Shown: positions 52,704-61,425 of the stretch, piece after piece
Layout: each line of letters begins with the position of its first letter
Position numbering within the stretch: position 1 is the stretch's first letter
NCBI GenBank assembly: GCA_030426955.1
Contig: JAUHXS010000002.1
Span: 248,001-312,000 of the forward strand
DNA from: Bacteroidia bacterium
Lineage (GTDB): Bacteria > Bacteroidota > Bacteroidia > Chitinophagales > JAUHXS01
Reading direction: 5' to 3'
DNA: 64,000 bases
Program-made: the position numbers and the translations under genes
The notes under the pieces: model-generated
Seen by the model: the letters and a program-made list of their open reading frames with translations, nothing else
What the model was told of the DNA's origin: nothing
Database searches by the model: none

Positions 52704-54313
52704 CCTTTTTGCTCTGTCATTAGTTTATTCAGAAAAAGTATTGGTATCAATCCAGCGATCACAATGATTAAAGACAAATTTGCAGATTCAGCTATTTGCT
52801 CGTTTTTTGCTAACTCAAAGCCTTTTATAGCCAAAGTATCAAAGTTAAAAGGTCTTAATATAATGGTCAATGGAATTTCTTTTAGCACGTTGACAAAAAT
52901 AAGTATAAAAGCACCTAATATGGCGTTTTTTAAAATGGGAAGGTTAATTTTAAAAAACGTTTTAAGGTTTGAAGCCCCAAGAACTCTAGCCGCATCATCA
53001 ATGTTACTGCTTACTTTTTCCATTGTTGAATCCATTGGGTTTAGTGCCAAAACTAAAAAACGAACGAAATAGGCAAACCCCAGTGCAATAAACGAACCAA
53101 CGATTAATCCGCGCATGATATCATAGCCTTTAATTAATTGAATCAAGTTATTATGGATAAAAATAAAGGGAATAATTACACCGACAGCAGCAACCGCTCC
53201 CGGTAAAATATATCCAATCGAAGCTACCTTAGACAGTAGTTTGCTAAGCTTATTTTTGCTTGCTCTTACGGAAAATGTTAACAAGATGCCCAGCAAGACA
53301 GTAAACGCGGAAGCAAAAATAGCCAATAAGAAGCTATTTTGAACTAACTGCCAAAAGGCCTTATTGATCACTTTGTGAGCAGTCTGGCATGACCAAGCAG
53401 TTAATTGAATTACAGGTATGATAAAACCGATTAGGAGAGGGGTGAAGCATATCAGGAAAATAATAAATGCTTGAAACCCTTTTAGTCTAGTTCTCTCTAA
53501 TGGCTTACTCGAGCTATTACTACTGGAATACTTTGCTCTACCACGAAAAAGTAATTCTATGACAATAAATATCAAAACGATTAACATTAAGTACATAGAT
53601 AGTTTTATAGCTGAGTTCACGTCATTAAAAGAAAACCAAACTTGACAAATGGATACCGTAAAAGTATTAATTCCATAGTATTTCATTGCACCATAATCAT
53701 TAAGTACCTCCATGATAACGATAACAGCGCCACTAACTATTGCTGGTCTTGCAAGTGGAAGGGCGATTGTGAAAAATGATTTTAATTTAGACTGTCCCAA
53801 AATCCTTGCTGCATCCAACATATCTGAAGATTGTTTAGAGAAGGAGTTTTTGCAAATAATGTAAACGTAAGGGAATAGACAAACGGATAAGATAAGGATG
53901 ATGTTTTCCATTGTCATTACATCAAAATTCATCGTTTGGATTCCTAATAAATCTCTAGTATAGGTCTGAACTGGGCTCGTAAAGTCAAATATGCCAGCGT
54001 ACGTATAAGCTGCAACATATCCGGGAATGGAGAGTGGCAATATCAAAGCCCAACTAAAAAACTTTCTTCCTGGAAAGTTAAATACAGATACACACCATGC
54101 AGTCGAAATACCAAAGATAAGTGCTAGGAGAACTGTCCCTAAAGCAACTAGCAAAGTATTGGTGATATACGATGTGAGTACTGTTTCAACTAAGTGATCC
54201 CAAACTTCACTATCAGCTGAAAATATATTGACAAATAGTGTGACAATTGGAATAAGAACTAGTGTAGTTATAAAAGCACTGATCCAAAACCAAATGTTGT
54301 ATTGCCTTGTCAA
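52700..54313 (-). CDS. fbpB: Iron(III) ABC transporter permease
   Basis: A 537-residue permease with about twelve helices and two BPD_transp_1 domains fused in one chain (EAA-like loops LDAARILGQSKLKSFFTIALP and DDAARVLGASNLKTFFKINLP), the FbpB/ThiP organisation. It forms the membrane channel for iron. Overlaps fbpC by four bases at its 3' end. The FbpABC assignment is by subunit order and architecture; thiamine uptake is a remote alternative. Confidence 0.92.
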   Translation of the reverse strand: MTRQYNIWFWISAFITTLVLIPIVTLFVNIFSADSEVWDHLVETVLTSYITNTLLVALGTVLLALIFGISTAWCVSVFNFPGRKFFSWALILPLSIPGYVAAYTYAGIFDFTSPVQTYTRDLLGIQTMNFDVMTMENIILILSVCLFPYVYIICKNSFSKQSSDMLDAARILGQSKLKSFFTIALPLARPAIVSGAVIVIMEVLNDYGAMKYYGINTFTVSICQVWFSFNDVNSAIKLSMYLMLIVLIFIVIELLFRGRAKYSSSNSSSKPLERTRLKGFQAFIIFLICFTPLLIGFIIPVIQLTAWSCQTAHKVINKAFWQLVQNSFLLAIFASAFTVLLGILLTFSVRASKNKLSKLLSKVASIGYILPGAVAAVGVIIPFIFIHNNLIQLIKGYDIMRGLIVGSFIALGFAYFVRFLVLALNPMDSTMEKVSSNIDDAARVLGASNLKTFFKINLPILKNAILGAFILIFVNVLKEIPLTIILRPFNFDTLAIKGFELAKNEQIAESANLSLIIVIAGLIPILFLNKLMTEQKG

Positions 54314-54322
54314 GAAATATGC

Positions 54323-55375
54323 TTATTGCCAACCAGCTTCATTAAAAGTCATGATCGCATCTCTATTATACTTACCAAGCAAAGCCATGTTGACAGTGTC
54401 AATCTTAAACTCACCCCAAGATTCCAGAATAATGGACTTTTTTACACCTGCAACCACTGGATACTCATAATTTGCACCTGCAAATTTCTCTTGAACATCT
54501 TTACTAGTTAAGTATTCCAATAGCTGAACCGCATGATCTTTGTTAGGAGAACTTTTTGTAACGCCTGCTCCACTTATATTAACGTGTGTTCCTCTATCAT
54601 CTTGATTTGGGAAGATAACCCCCATTGCTTTACCAACAGCTTGTTGAGCTGAATCATCGGAATTGATCATATTGGCAACATAGTATGAGTTGACCAAAGC
54701 TACATCACCAACTCCTGCCATGATACTTTTCATTTGATCCCTATCATTACCTTTGGGGTTTCTAGCCATATTTCGCACAACACCAGTTGCCCATTCTTTT
54801 GCTTTGTCGGCACCTTGTGTCGCAATCATTGATGCTAAGAGAGATTGGTTATAGATGTTTTCGGAAGATCGTACTAAAACTTTTCCTTGCCATTCTGGAT
54901 TTGTAAGCGATTCATAAGTTGGTGCAGTTGCTGGATCAACTTTCTGACTATTGTAAACAATAATTCTTGCACGATAAGTAAGTCCGAACCAATATCCTTC
55001 TGGATTTCTGAATTGATTAGGAATGCTGTTATTTAGCTTTTCAGAGTTGATTGCCTGAAGCAATCCTTTTTCCTGAGCGCGATAAAGTCTTCCAGCATCT
55101 ACTGTTATTAATAAGTCAGCAGGAGAATTAGCACCCTCTTGTTCTAATCTATTGATTAGTTCATCTGCTTTAGCTCTAATGATATTAACCTTAATTCCTG
55201 TTTCTTTTGTGAATTCCTCAAATATTTCATTATCAACTTCATAATGTCTATCTGAATAGAGATTAACCTCTTTTTGTTCTACTTTTTCAGTATTGCCTTC
55301 ATCTTTGGAATGATTATTGCAGGCTATAAAAGAGAAAAGGCTTATAATTAAAAAAAGCTTAGAAAATTTCAACAT
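54323..55375 (-). CDS. fbpA: Iron(III) ABC transporter substrate-binding lipoprotein
   Basis: A 350-residue periplasmic binding protein with a lipobox (LFSFIACNNHSKD). The type 2 binding-protein lobes show VNLYSDRHYEVDNEIFEEFTKETGIKVNI and an iron-binding-like NSYYVANMI (FbpA proteins use two adjacent tyrosines). Upstream of fbpB and fbpC on the same strand. It delivers ferric iron to the permease. Iron specificity is inferred from the YY pair and the family. Confidence 0.9.
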   Translation of the reverse strand: MLKFSKLFLIISLFSFIACNNHSKDEGNTEKVEQKEVNLYSDRHYEVDNEIFEEFTKETGIKVNIIRAKADELINRLEQEGANSPADLLITVDAGRLYRAQEKGLLQAINSEKLNNSIPNQFRNPEGYWFGLTYRARIIVYNSQKVDPATAPTYESLTNPEWQGKVLVRSSENIYNQSLLASMIATQGADKAKEWATGVVRNMARNPKGNDRDQMKSIMAGVGDVALVNSYYVANMINSDDSAQQAVGKAMGVIFPNQDDRGTHVNISGAGVTKSSPNKDHAVQLLEYLTSKDVQEKFAGANYEYPVVAGVKKSIILESWGEFKIDTVNMALLGKYNRDAIMTFNEAGWQ

Positions 55376-55395
55376 GGTTTACTTAAATTTGAATT

Positions 55396-56442
55396 ATGAA
55401 TATCCGAAGCTCAAAAGTATTTATTAAGAATAGATTATACAAGTTGTATTCTACTTTTTTAAGCCTACGAGTATCGTTATACCTGAAATTAGGTATTGCG
55501 TCTATCCTTATGTTTACTGTTGATGCTTATTCTAATGATATAGCTAAGCAATTATCAGAAACTGTTGTCAATAGCTTTAGGCAAAATGATTTTAGTAAAA
55601 TTGAGCAATACGTTATTTCAGTTGAGTCAATTGTTAAGCAGAGAGCAATAGAAGAGGAAGAGTATTACGAGAATTATGGACGTAAAAATATGACACAGAG
55701 AGATATTGACTATTTTAATTTAACTAATGATAAGGCCAGTAAAATAAGAAATAACAATATTACGCTACTCAAAAATTCATTTGCGTACACTTATAAAATT
55801 GGTGAAGAAGAGGTTGCGATTAGTTGGGAAAAAGCAAAACTAGACGATTATAAAATTAAGTTTGATACGCTTGGAGATAGAAATATAGTTGCTGATATAA
55901 AGATAAACTTATTAGTGAGAAAAAAGCAACGTCAATTGATTGTGAAAAATCTGTTGGTTGATGGGAGAAGCCTTTATCTGAAGCACAATTCAAGCTTTTA
56001 TATAGAAGGATATGCACCAATAGAAGTACTAGGAAAAAAGTTTACATATGCTTTGCAGCTAGATGCAATTGACGAAATTGTCAAGAAATTTGTACCAGAT
56101 AAAAAAGAACTATTGTATTTGTCTAGTTATGTGCCGACATTGTTTAAAATACGAGGGCAGGATGATTTGGCGATATCAAAGTTCAGAGCATCTTTAATTA
56201 ACAATCTTATCATTGATTTTTCAAACATAAGAGTTGATGGAACCAAAGATGGAATTGTTTGGGATAATATTAGCTTCGTCAAAGCAAGCGGTGAACCCAT
56301 TTTTGTAAACTATGATGTATCAAATGGTTCTATGGAGTTTTCGTTTAAACACAAAGAAGAAATTCAAACAATTAAGATAGGTCAGATCGCTTTGCTCTAT
56401 GGTAAACCCTATATTTTAGGAGGAGTAAAATGGGTGTATTAA
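55396..56442 (+). CDS. Hypothetical exported protein
   Basis: Not recognised. A 348-residue protein with a basic N-terminus and a hydrophobic segment (LKLGIASILMFTVDAYS, about 31-47). The mature part has two regions of alternating charged and hydrophobic residues (VVNSFRQNDFSKIEQYVI; FVPDKKELLYLSSYVPTLFKI) and a beta-rich end (GSMEFSFKHKEEIQTIKI). It is divergent from fbpA with only 20 bases between the start codons, so their promoters must overlap into each other's coding ends. Confidence 0.6.
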   Translation: MNIRSSKVFIKNRLYKLYSTFLSLRVSLYLKLGIASILMFTVDAYSNDIAKQLSETVVNSFRQNDFSKIEQYVISVESIVKQRAIEEEEYYENYGRKNMTQRDIDYFNLTNDKASKIRNNNITLLKNSFAYTYKIGEEEVAISWEKAKLDDYKIKFDTLGDRNIVADIKINLLVRKKQRQLIVKNLLVDGRSLYLKHNSSFYIEGYAPIEVLGKKFTYALQLDAIDEIVKKFVPDKKELLYLSSYVPTLFKIRGQDDLAISKFRASLINNLIIDFSNIRVDGTKDGIVWDNISFVKASGEPIFVNYDVSNGSMEFSFKHKEEIQTIKIGQIALLYGKPYILGGVKWVY

Positions 56443-56459
56443 AAGATAAATTTCTTTAA

Positions 56460-57692
56460 TTGGTACTCAACTACATTTGGATCGTTTTTTTCCTGATTGC
56501 TTTTTTGATCGCGTTAATTAAGCTGATTTTTTTAGGAGACACTAGTGTTTTCCCTGCATTGGTTTCGAGTACATTTGACATGGCAAAACTTGGTTTTGAA
56601 CTTTCTCTCGGACTTACTGGTGTGATGACACTTTGGTTGGGTATTATGAAAATTGGAGAAAATGGCGGCATGATTGCCATCATCTCACGGTTAGTAGCCC
56701 CCTTTTTTAGCAAGCTCTTTCCAGATCTGCCTAAAGATCATCCAGCGACAGGATCTATTGTAATGAACTTAGCGGCTAACATGCTAGGATTAGACAATGC
56801 CGCTACACCCCTTGGTCTGAAGGCGATGAAGGAAATGCAGGAGGTGAACTCAAAGAAAGATACGGCTTCCAATGCACAGATTATGTTTCTGGTTTTGAAT
56901 ACATCAGGTTTAACATTAATTCCTGTTAGTGTGCTCGTATTCCGAGCTCAAATGGGAGCAGCTGATCCGTCAGATGTTTTTATTCCAATCTTAATTGCTA
57001 CGTTTTGCTCTACCTTGGCGGGGATTATAGCAACATCTATTTATCAAAAAATCAATTTGATCAATAAGACGATATTAGGATATCTTGGATGCATGACACT
57101 CTTTATAAGTCTGACAACATTTTATTTTTCTACTTTGCCACAAGAAAGTGCAAATACAATATCCACATTAGCAAGTAATGTCATATTGTTTTCTATTATC
57201 GTGATATTTATTTTCCTAGGATTAATTAGAAAGGTAAATGTTTATGAATCCTTCATTGATGGAGCTAAAGAAGGGTTTGGTATTGCCATTAAGATTATTC
57301 CATATCTAATTGCAATACTCGTTGCAATAGGTGTTTTTAGAGCCTCGGGTGCCTTAGATATATTTGTAAATGGACTAAGCAGTGCTTTGATAGGGTTAGG
57401 GTTAAATACTGATTTTGTGCCCGCATTACCAACGGCATTGATGAAGCCTTTGAGTGGCAGCGGTGCACGGGGTATGATGGTAGATGCTATGGAAATATAT
57501 GGAGCTGACTCTTTTGTTGGAAGATTAGCATCCACCTTCCAAGGAGCAACAGATACAACCTTTTATATTATTGCAGTTTATTTCGGATCAGTTGGTATCA
57601 AAAAAACGCGACATGCCATAACCTGCGGACTAATCGCAGATCTAGCAGGTATAATTACTGCAATATTTGTAGCGTATTTGTTTTTTAGTTAA
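56460..57692 (+). CDS. Fused SpmA/SpmB-like nucleoside recognition (Gate) membrane protein
   Basis: A 410-residue membrane protein with two Gate/nucleoside-recognition domains, the SpmA-like first half (NYIWIVFFLIAFLIALIKLIFLG; NLAANMLGLDNAATPLGLKAM) and SpmB-like second half (GAKEGFGIAIKIIPYLIAILVAIGV; ALMKPLSGSGARGM). Spore maturation is not expected here, since Bacteroidota do not sporulate; the family probably transports or gates a small molecule. The start seems to be TTG at 56460, as homologues begin with LNYIW. It follows the hypothetical gene by 17 bases. Confidence 0.85.
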   Translation: MVLNYIWIVFFLIAFLIALIKLIFLGDTSVFPALVSSTFDMAKLGFELSLGLTGVMTLWLGIMKIGENGGMIAIISRLVAPFFSKLFPDLPKDHPATGSIVMNLAANMLGLDNAATPLGLKAMKEMQEVNSKKDTASNAQIMFLVLNTSGLTLIPVSVLVFRAQMGAADPSDVFIPILIATFCSTLAGIIATSIYQKINLINKTILGYLGCMTLFISLTTFYFSTLPQESANTISTLASNVILFSIIVIFIFLGLIRKVNVYESFIDGAKEGFGIAIKIIPYLIAILVAIGVFRASGALDIFVNGLSSALIGLGLNTDFVPALPTALMKPLSGSGARGMMVDAMEIYGADSFVGRLASTFQGATDTTFYIIAVYFGSVGIKKTRHAITCGLIADLAGIITAIFVAYLFFS

Positions 57693-57703
57693 AGAGATGC
57701 GTC

Positions 57704-57827
57704 AAACCTTCTAAAATCATTGTCGTCACTGCGAGGTATCGAAGCAGTCTTGCGGTTGCAAAGTATAGATTGCTTCAGTTCTTCGCAATGACGAATTTGT
57801 ATTATTTTATATGATTTTAGAAGGTTT
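57704..57827. mobile_element. MITE-like inverted-repeat element (about 124 bp)
   Basis: The outer 17 bases AAACCTTCTAAAATCAT (57704-57720) are exactly complementary to 57811-57827. Inside, CGTCACTGCGAGG..GAAGCAGTCT (57724-57750) is the imperfect complement of 57767-57793 (AGATTGCTTCAG..GCAATGACG). It has no coding capacity. The inner CGTCATTGCGAG/GAAGCAATCT arms belong to a palindrome type seen widely in bacterial genomes. Confidence 0.8.
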
Positions 57828-57841
57828 TGAAACTTAATAAA

Positions 57842-58759
57842 TTAATTAAACAAGCCTTCGACCGAAAGGTATCGCTGACCAGTATCACAAAAAATCCCTA
57901 CGATCATTTTATTTTCATTTTCGGGAAATTCAGATAAGCGCAACATAGCTTCAGTAACTGCTCCTGAAGTAATTCCAGTCAAAAGGCCCTCTTTATGAGC
58001 TATTGCCTTGCATTGCTTAAATGCGTCTGGTGTTGATACCAACATGATATCATCTAAAATATCTTTTTGCAATACTTCAGGTATAAACCCAGGAGAAGTG
58101 CCCATCATGATATGAGGAGCCCATTTTCCTTCTTTGACGAATGGGGCTTCAGCAGGTTCAACGCCATATACTTTGATATTGGGATTTAACTCTTTGAGTT
58201 TTTTTCCAACACCTGTTAAGGTTCCTCCTGTACCAAGACCTGCTACAAAAATGTCTACTTTCCCATCCGTTTGTTCCCAAATTTCCTCAGCAGTTGTATG
58301 ATAATGTATCGGCCAGTTATCTTGGTTATGGTGTTGTAACAAGTAAAATGCTCTGGTTTCTTCCGCAATTTTTGATGCGGCTTCTTTTGCTCCGGCCGTT
58401 CCCTTTTCACCGGGTGTTAAAACCAACTCTGCACCCAATGCTAGTAATACTTGCCGTCTTTCAATACTATATTTTTCGCTCATACAAAGAATGGCTTTAT
58501 ATCCTCTTGCTGCACAAATGGCGGCAGTGGCCATACCAGTATTTCCGCTGGTAGCCTCCACTACCGTTCCTCCAGGTTTTAATTTCCCTTTTTTCTCGGC
58601 CTCATTGATCATATTCATCACAGGCCTGTCTTTAATAGAGTATGGGTTGAATAACTCTAATTTTGCGATCAGTTTAGCCTTAGCATTTGGTACTAAATTG
58701 TTGAGTTGCAACATTGGCGTATTGCCAATTAAGCTAGTAATGTCTTGATGTATATCCAT
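57842..58759 (-). CDS. cysM: Cysteine synthase (O-acetylserine sulfhydrylase family)
   Basis: A 305-residue PLP enzyme. The lysine of SIKDRPV (about residue 43) carries PLP; EATSGNTGMATA is the substrate loop; GLGTGGTLTGVG binds the PLP phosphate; GVEPAEAP follows. It makes cysteine from O-acetylserine and sulfide. CysK and CysM are hard to separate by eye; I use cysM tentatively. It sits behind the PqqB-like gene on the same strand with a two-base gap. Confidence 0.88.
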   Translation of the reverse strand: MDIHQDITSLIGNTPMLQLNNLVPNAKAKLIAKLELFNPYSIKDRPVMNMINEAEKKGKLKPGGTVVEATSGNTGMATAAICAARGYKAILCMSEKYSIERRQVLLALGAELVLTPGEKGTAGAKEAASKIAEETRAFYLLQHHNQDNWPIHYHTTAEEIWEQTDGKVDIFVAGLGTGGTLTGVGKKLKELNPNIKVYGVEPAEAPFVKEGKWAPHIMMGTSPGFIPEVLQKDILDDIMLVSTPDAFKQCKAIAHKEGLLTGITSGAVTEAMLRLSEFPENENKMIVGIFCDTGQRYLSVEGLFN

Positions 58760-58761
58760 GA

Positions 58762-59715
58762 TTATAATTTTATAATTTGTCCTTCATAGCAGATATTAAA
58801 TCCGTTTTCTTCAATTTCTTTCCTTGCTTTACTATTATCCTTAAGAGTAGGGTTTGTGTGGTTGAAATGTATAAACCAGACCTTATTCTTCTCATGATCT
58901 GATTCTTGCTTAAACAAACTCATCGTCTCTTGAATGAAAGGATGAGGAATGGCACTCATGTCCCTTCCGGGTATTTCTCCATCAGCAAAAAAGGTACCAT
59001 CAATAAGTACTAAGTCAACCTTTTTTGTTTCTTCAATGATGTTTTTCTCCCATTTTTCCCATTTGTCAATATCCGGGATGAAAAGTAGAGATTTATGAGG
59101 TCCTACTATTTTAAATTCAACCGTTTCGGTGAACTCATCTCTGTGTGGAACTGTAAATGGTGTTACATTAATTTTAGCATTTAGCTCCAAGGGCTCATTA
59201 TTTCTTAAGCTAATCAGGCTGATGTTTTCTTTAGCGACTAGCTGACTCCATGGACCATTTGTAGTAAGAAACATTTTCATGCGAGGCATCACGTAGGTGT
59301 TAACAGCTTTGGCTCCTATTACTTCTTTTCCCAAATGCATCAACCCTGAATAATGTCCAATATGACCATGTGTTAGGAATATACCATTGGGTAGCTCTGT
59401 CGTTTGTGCTGCCTCCTGAATTGTTCGAAGTTGATATTTGAAATCTGGAGTGGCTTCAAATAGCCAATACTGATTTGTTGCCGGGTCAACCAATGCCAAA
59501 GAAGTAGCATGTTTTCTGGTCTTGAGGTTGATCCAAGCTTCCGAACAACATTCTTTTTGGCAGTTAGCTTGTGGGTATCCGGCATCTTGAGCAATTCCTA
59601 AAACATAGATATAAGCAGTTTGAGGCATTTGCTCTAATGCTTTCTGCTCTTGTTTTAAATTTTGACATGACGAAGCAACAAGTATGTAAGCAAGGGATAA
59701 AATGTATAGTCTCAT
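58762..59715 (-). CDS. PqqB-like MBL-fold lipoprotein
   Basis: A 317-residue exported protein. The N-terminus ends in ILVASSCQNLKQE, a lipobox. The MBL fold shows GIAQDAGYPQANCQKECC (a PqqB-like start), FLTHGHIGHYSGL where the usual HxHxDH is HxHxGH, and VWFIHFNHTNP. PqqB proteins act around PQQ formation, but membrane-anchored copies like this are of unknown role and no other pqq gene is in the window. It overlaps the HAD gene by four bases (ATGA) and precedes cysM. Confidence 0.75.
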   Translation of the reverse strand: MRLYILSLAYILVASSCQNLKQEQKALEQMPQTAYIYVLGIAQDAGYPQANCQKECCSEAWINLKTRKHATSLALVDPATNQYWLFEATPDFKYQLRTIQEAAQTTELPNGIFLTHGHIGHYSGLMHLGKEVIGAKAVNTYVMPRMKMFLTTNGPWSQLVAKENISLISLRNNEPLELNAKINVTPFTVPHRDEFTETVEFKIVGPHKSLLFIPDIDKWEKWEKNIIEETKKVDLVLIDGTFFADGEIPGRDMSAIPHPFIQETMSLFKQESDHEKNKVWFIHFNHTNPTLKDNSKARKEIEENGFNICYEGQIIKL

Positions 59716-60365
59716 GATAAAATAAAATCAACGGCTGACTGAATATCTTTGACTACATTAACTTGTCCGTTGTTTTTTCGTAATCGATCTTCAGGGTGAT
59801 GACCTATGGTAACTAATAAACAATCTATTCCCAATTCGTTAGCAACTTCAAAATCATGACTTGTATCGCCAATCATAATGGTTGTTTGAGGATCAATATT
59901 TTGATTTTTAATAAGTGATAAACCATGTTCAACTTTACTCACAGCGTATTCATCAGCTCTTCCTGCAATAGCTTTAAAGAAATGCTGTATTTTAAAATGT
60001 TTGGACATGGTATCAAGACCATTTTGACTAGCAGCTGACAACACATATTGATTCAATCCCTTTTCATGAAAGAGTGACAATGTTGACTCAGCATTTTCTT
60101 GCAAGCTACATTCTTTCAAACGTTTCATATAGTTTCCAATGAAAAAGTCAGTTAGCTCGTCAAAACTATCGACCGTAAAATCAAAACCAATTTTTCTATA
60201 ATACTCTTGAACCGGAAAGTCGAAATGTTTGTGGTAGTCATCGGCGGTAATGGTTGGCTTGTTTTTAGATATCAGCAATTCATTAACAATATCAACACAA
60301 AGCCACATATCGTTGACAATAGTTCCATTCCAGTCCCAAATAATATTTTGATAGGTTTTTTTCAT
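59712..60365 (-). CDS. HAD-family hydrolase (phosphoglycolate-phosphatase-like)
   Basis: A 217-residue HAD phosphatase. Motif I is IIWDWNGTIV with the nucleophile Asp, the second Asp being Asn as in the DWNGT subgroup; VLSAASQNGL is motif II; motif IV region is TIMIGDTSHDFEVANELGID. A four-helix cap lies between. Substrate unknown. A CAAAAGTA (TACTTTTG on the minus strand) box lies upstream at 60382. It overlaps the PqqB-like gene by four bases, so translation is coupled. Confidence 0.85.
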   Translation of the reverse strand: MKKTYQNIIWDWNGTIVNDMWLCVDIVNELLISKNKPTITADDYHKHFDFPVQEYYRKIGFDFTVDSFDELTDFFIGNYMKRLKECSLQENAESTLSLFHEKGLNQYVLSAASQNGLDTMSKHFKIQHFFKAIAGRADEYAVSKVEHGLSLIKNQNIDPQTTIMIGDTSHDFEVANELGIDCLLVTIGHHPEDRLRKNNGQVNVVKDIQSAVDFILS

Positions 60366-60381
60366 TTGGATTTGATCAAAA

Positions 60382-60389
60382 CAAAAGTA
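60382..60389 (-). promoter_or_regulatory. Possible -7 box for the HAD-PqqB-cysM operon
   Basis: On the minus strand TACTTTTG matches TAnnTTTG, 17 bases upstream of the HAD start codon. No clear -33 element; tentative. Confidence 0.35.
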
Positions 60390-60475
60390 AAAAGGAATAG
60401 ACTATTTTAAGACTTATTTAGGAAATAACTTGTAAAATCAAAAGAAGTCGTTTAAAAGTGCTCCAACTTTGAAAA

Positions 60476-60540
60476 GGGTTTTAGCCCGATTGGTTCAGCG
60501 CATCCCGATTAACATCGGGAGGGTCATAGGTTCGGGACAA
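60476..60540 (+). pseudogene. Pseudo-tRNA-Val, array copy 1
   Basis: Follows the intact tRNA-Val order up to the T loop (TTGGTTCAG, GGGTCATAGGTTCG), but the 5' acceptor, D stem and T-stem 3' strand do not pair, and the anticodon arm is replaced by the hairpin TCCCGAT-TAAC-ATCGGGA (60503-60520). Confidence 0.85.
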
Positions 60541-60657
60541 TTGAAGCAATCTATCTACGATGTAAGAAGTAATTAGAATAATATTAATTGTAGACTTATT
60601 TAGGAAATAACTTGTAAAATCAAAAGAAGTCGTTTAAAAGTGCTCCAACTTTGAAAA

Positions 60658-60722
60658 GGGTTTTAGTCCGATTGGTTCAGCGCATCCCGATTAACATCGG
60701 GAGGGTCATAGGTTCGGGACAA
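60658..60722 (+). pseudogene. Pseudo-tRNA-Val, array copy 2
   Basis: Almost identical to copy 1, with the same TCCCGAT/ATCGGGA hairpin (60685-60702) in place of the anticodon arm. The 3' end again turns into GGGACAA instead of closing the T stem. Confidence 0.85.
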
Positions 60723-60839
60723 TTTGAGCAATCTATCTAGGATGTAAGAAGTAATTAGAATAATATTAATTGTAGACTTATTTAGGAAATAACTTGTAAA
60801 ATCAAAAGAAGTAGTTTAAAAGTGCTCCACCTTTGAAAA

Positions 60840-60904
60840 GGGTTTTAGCCCGATTGGTTCAGAGCATCCCGATTTGATATCGGGAGGGGCATAGGTTCAA
60901 GATA
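60840..60904 (+). pseudogene. Pseudo-tRNA-Val, array copy 3
   Basis: As the other copies, but diverged (hairpin TCCCGAT-TTGAT-ATCGGGA at 60867-60885, loop changed, stem kept). T-stem closure is lost (GGTTCAAGATAA). Confidence 0.85.
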
Positions 60905-61015
60905 ATTTCAGAAATCAATTTAGAATATTGTTAGGTAATATTAATTGTAGACTTATTTAGGAAATAACTTGTAAAATCAAAAGAAGTCATTTAAATTTGC
61001 TCCACCTTAATGAAA

Positions 61016-61090
61016 GGGCGCTTAGCTCAGTTGGTTCAGAGCACTTGGTTTACACCCAAGGGGTCATAGGTTCGAATCCTATAGTGCCCA
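61016..61090 (+). tRNA. tRNA-Val(TAC)
   Basis: Acceptor GGGCGCT/AGTGCCC, D stem GCTC/GAGC, anticodon stem CTTGG/CCAAG with loop TTTACAC (anticodon TAC), variable GGGTC, T stem ATAGG/CCTAT, discriminator A. CCA not encoded. All arms pair. It ends the pseudo-tRNA array. Confidence 0.97.
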
Positions 61091-61093
61091 CGA

Positions 61094-61119
61094 AGCCTTC
61101 CACGTCGGAAGGCTTTTTT
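61094..61119 (+). terminator. Terminator after tRNA-Val
   Basis: AGCCTTCC (61094-61101) pairs with GGAAGGCT (61107-61114) around a five-base loop and runs into a T tract. The same terminator recurs, one base changed, after the downstream tRNA fragment at 61426. Confidence 0.9.
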
Positions 61120-61126
61120 ATTTAAT

Positions 61127-61384
61127 ATGCCTTATACTTACATTTTATATTCTTCCAGTATTGATAAGTATTACGCAGGGTATACCAGGTCAAACCTAGA
61201 GGAACGACTTAATAAACATAACACAAATCACAAGGGTTTCACAGGCAGGGTAAACGATTGGAAAGTCGTTTGGAATGAGTATCATGATCTAAAAACAGAA
61301 GCATACAAAAGAGAACGAGAAATAAAATCATGGAAGAGTAGAAAAAAGGTTGAAGTGTTGATTGGTTCAGCGCATCCCGATTAA
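61127..61384 (+). CDS. GIY-YIG endonuclease-superfamily protein with tRNA-encoded C-terminus
   Basis: An 85-residue GIY-YIG protein: YTYILYSSSIDKYYAGYT is the motif pair, SNLEERLNKHN has the conserved Arg, and EAYKREREIKSWKSRKK includes the expected catalytic Glu/Lys region. It starts seven bases after the tRNA-Val terminator. Its last residues (IGSAHPD) and stop codon are read from tRNA-like sequence: the D-arm GATTGGTTCAGCGCA and the hairpin whose loop provides TAA. So the gene runs into a broken tRNA 3' half in frame. A second member of this family is at 12709. Substrate unknown; tRNA-gene targeting is inference. Confidence 0.88.
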   Translation: MPYTYILYSSSIDKYYAGYTRSNLEERLNKHNTNHKGFTGRVNDWKVVWNEYHDLKTEAYKREREIKSWKSRKKVEVLIGSAHPD

Positions 61385-61422
61385 TATCGGGAGGGTCATA
61401 GGTTCGAATCCTATGGTGACCA
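61358..61422 (+). pseudogene. tRNA-Val-like 3' fragment downstream of the GIY-YIG gene
   Basis: From the D loop (GATTGGTTCAG) on, this resembles the array copies, including the TCCCGAT-TAAT-ATCGGGA hairpin (61375-61392), but here the T arm is intact (ATAGG TTCGAAT CCTAT), followed by GGTGACC and A. There is no 5' acceptor to pair with. Bases 61358-61384 are also the end of the GIY-YIG gene. Confidence 0.85.
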
Positions 61423-61425
61423 CGA

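Larger units (their letters stand above)
60411..61010 (+). repeat. Tandem array of about 180-bp units carrying pseudo-tRNAs, ending at tRNA-Val
   Basis: Units beginning GACTTATTTAGGAAATAACT start at 60411, 60593, 60775 and 60950. The spacings are 182, 182 and 175 bases. The first three units hold a degenerate tRNA-like piece (60476, 60658, 60840); the fourth leads directly into the intact tRNA-Val. No protein gene lies in the array. Confidence 0.95.

Noticed and set aside
60476-60904. Calling the three array copies functional tRNAs.
   Set aside because: Acceptor and T stems do not close and the anticodon arm is replaced by a four- or five-base-loop hairpin with no anticodon.
60400-61010. CRISPR array at the repeat cluster.
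   Set aside because: Repeats are about 182 bp units with tRNA-like parts and no short repeat/spacer alternation, and no cas genes are near.
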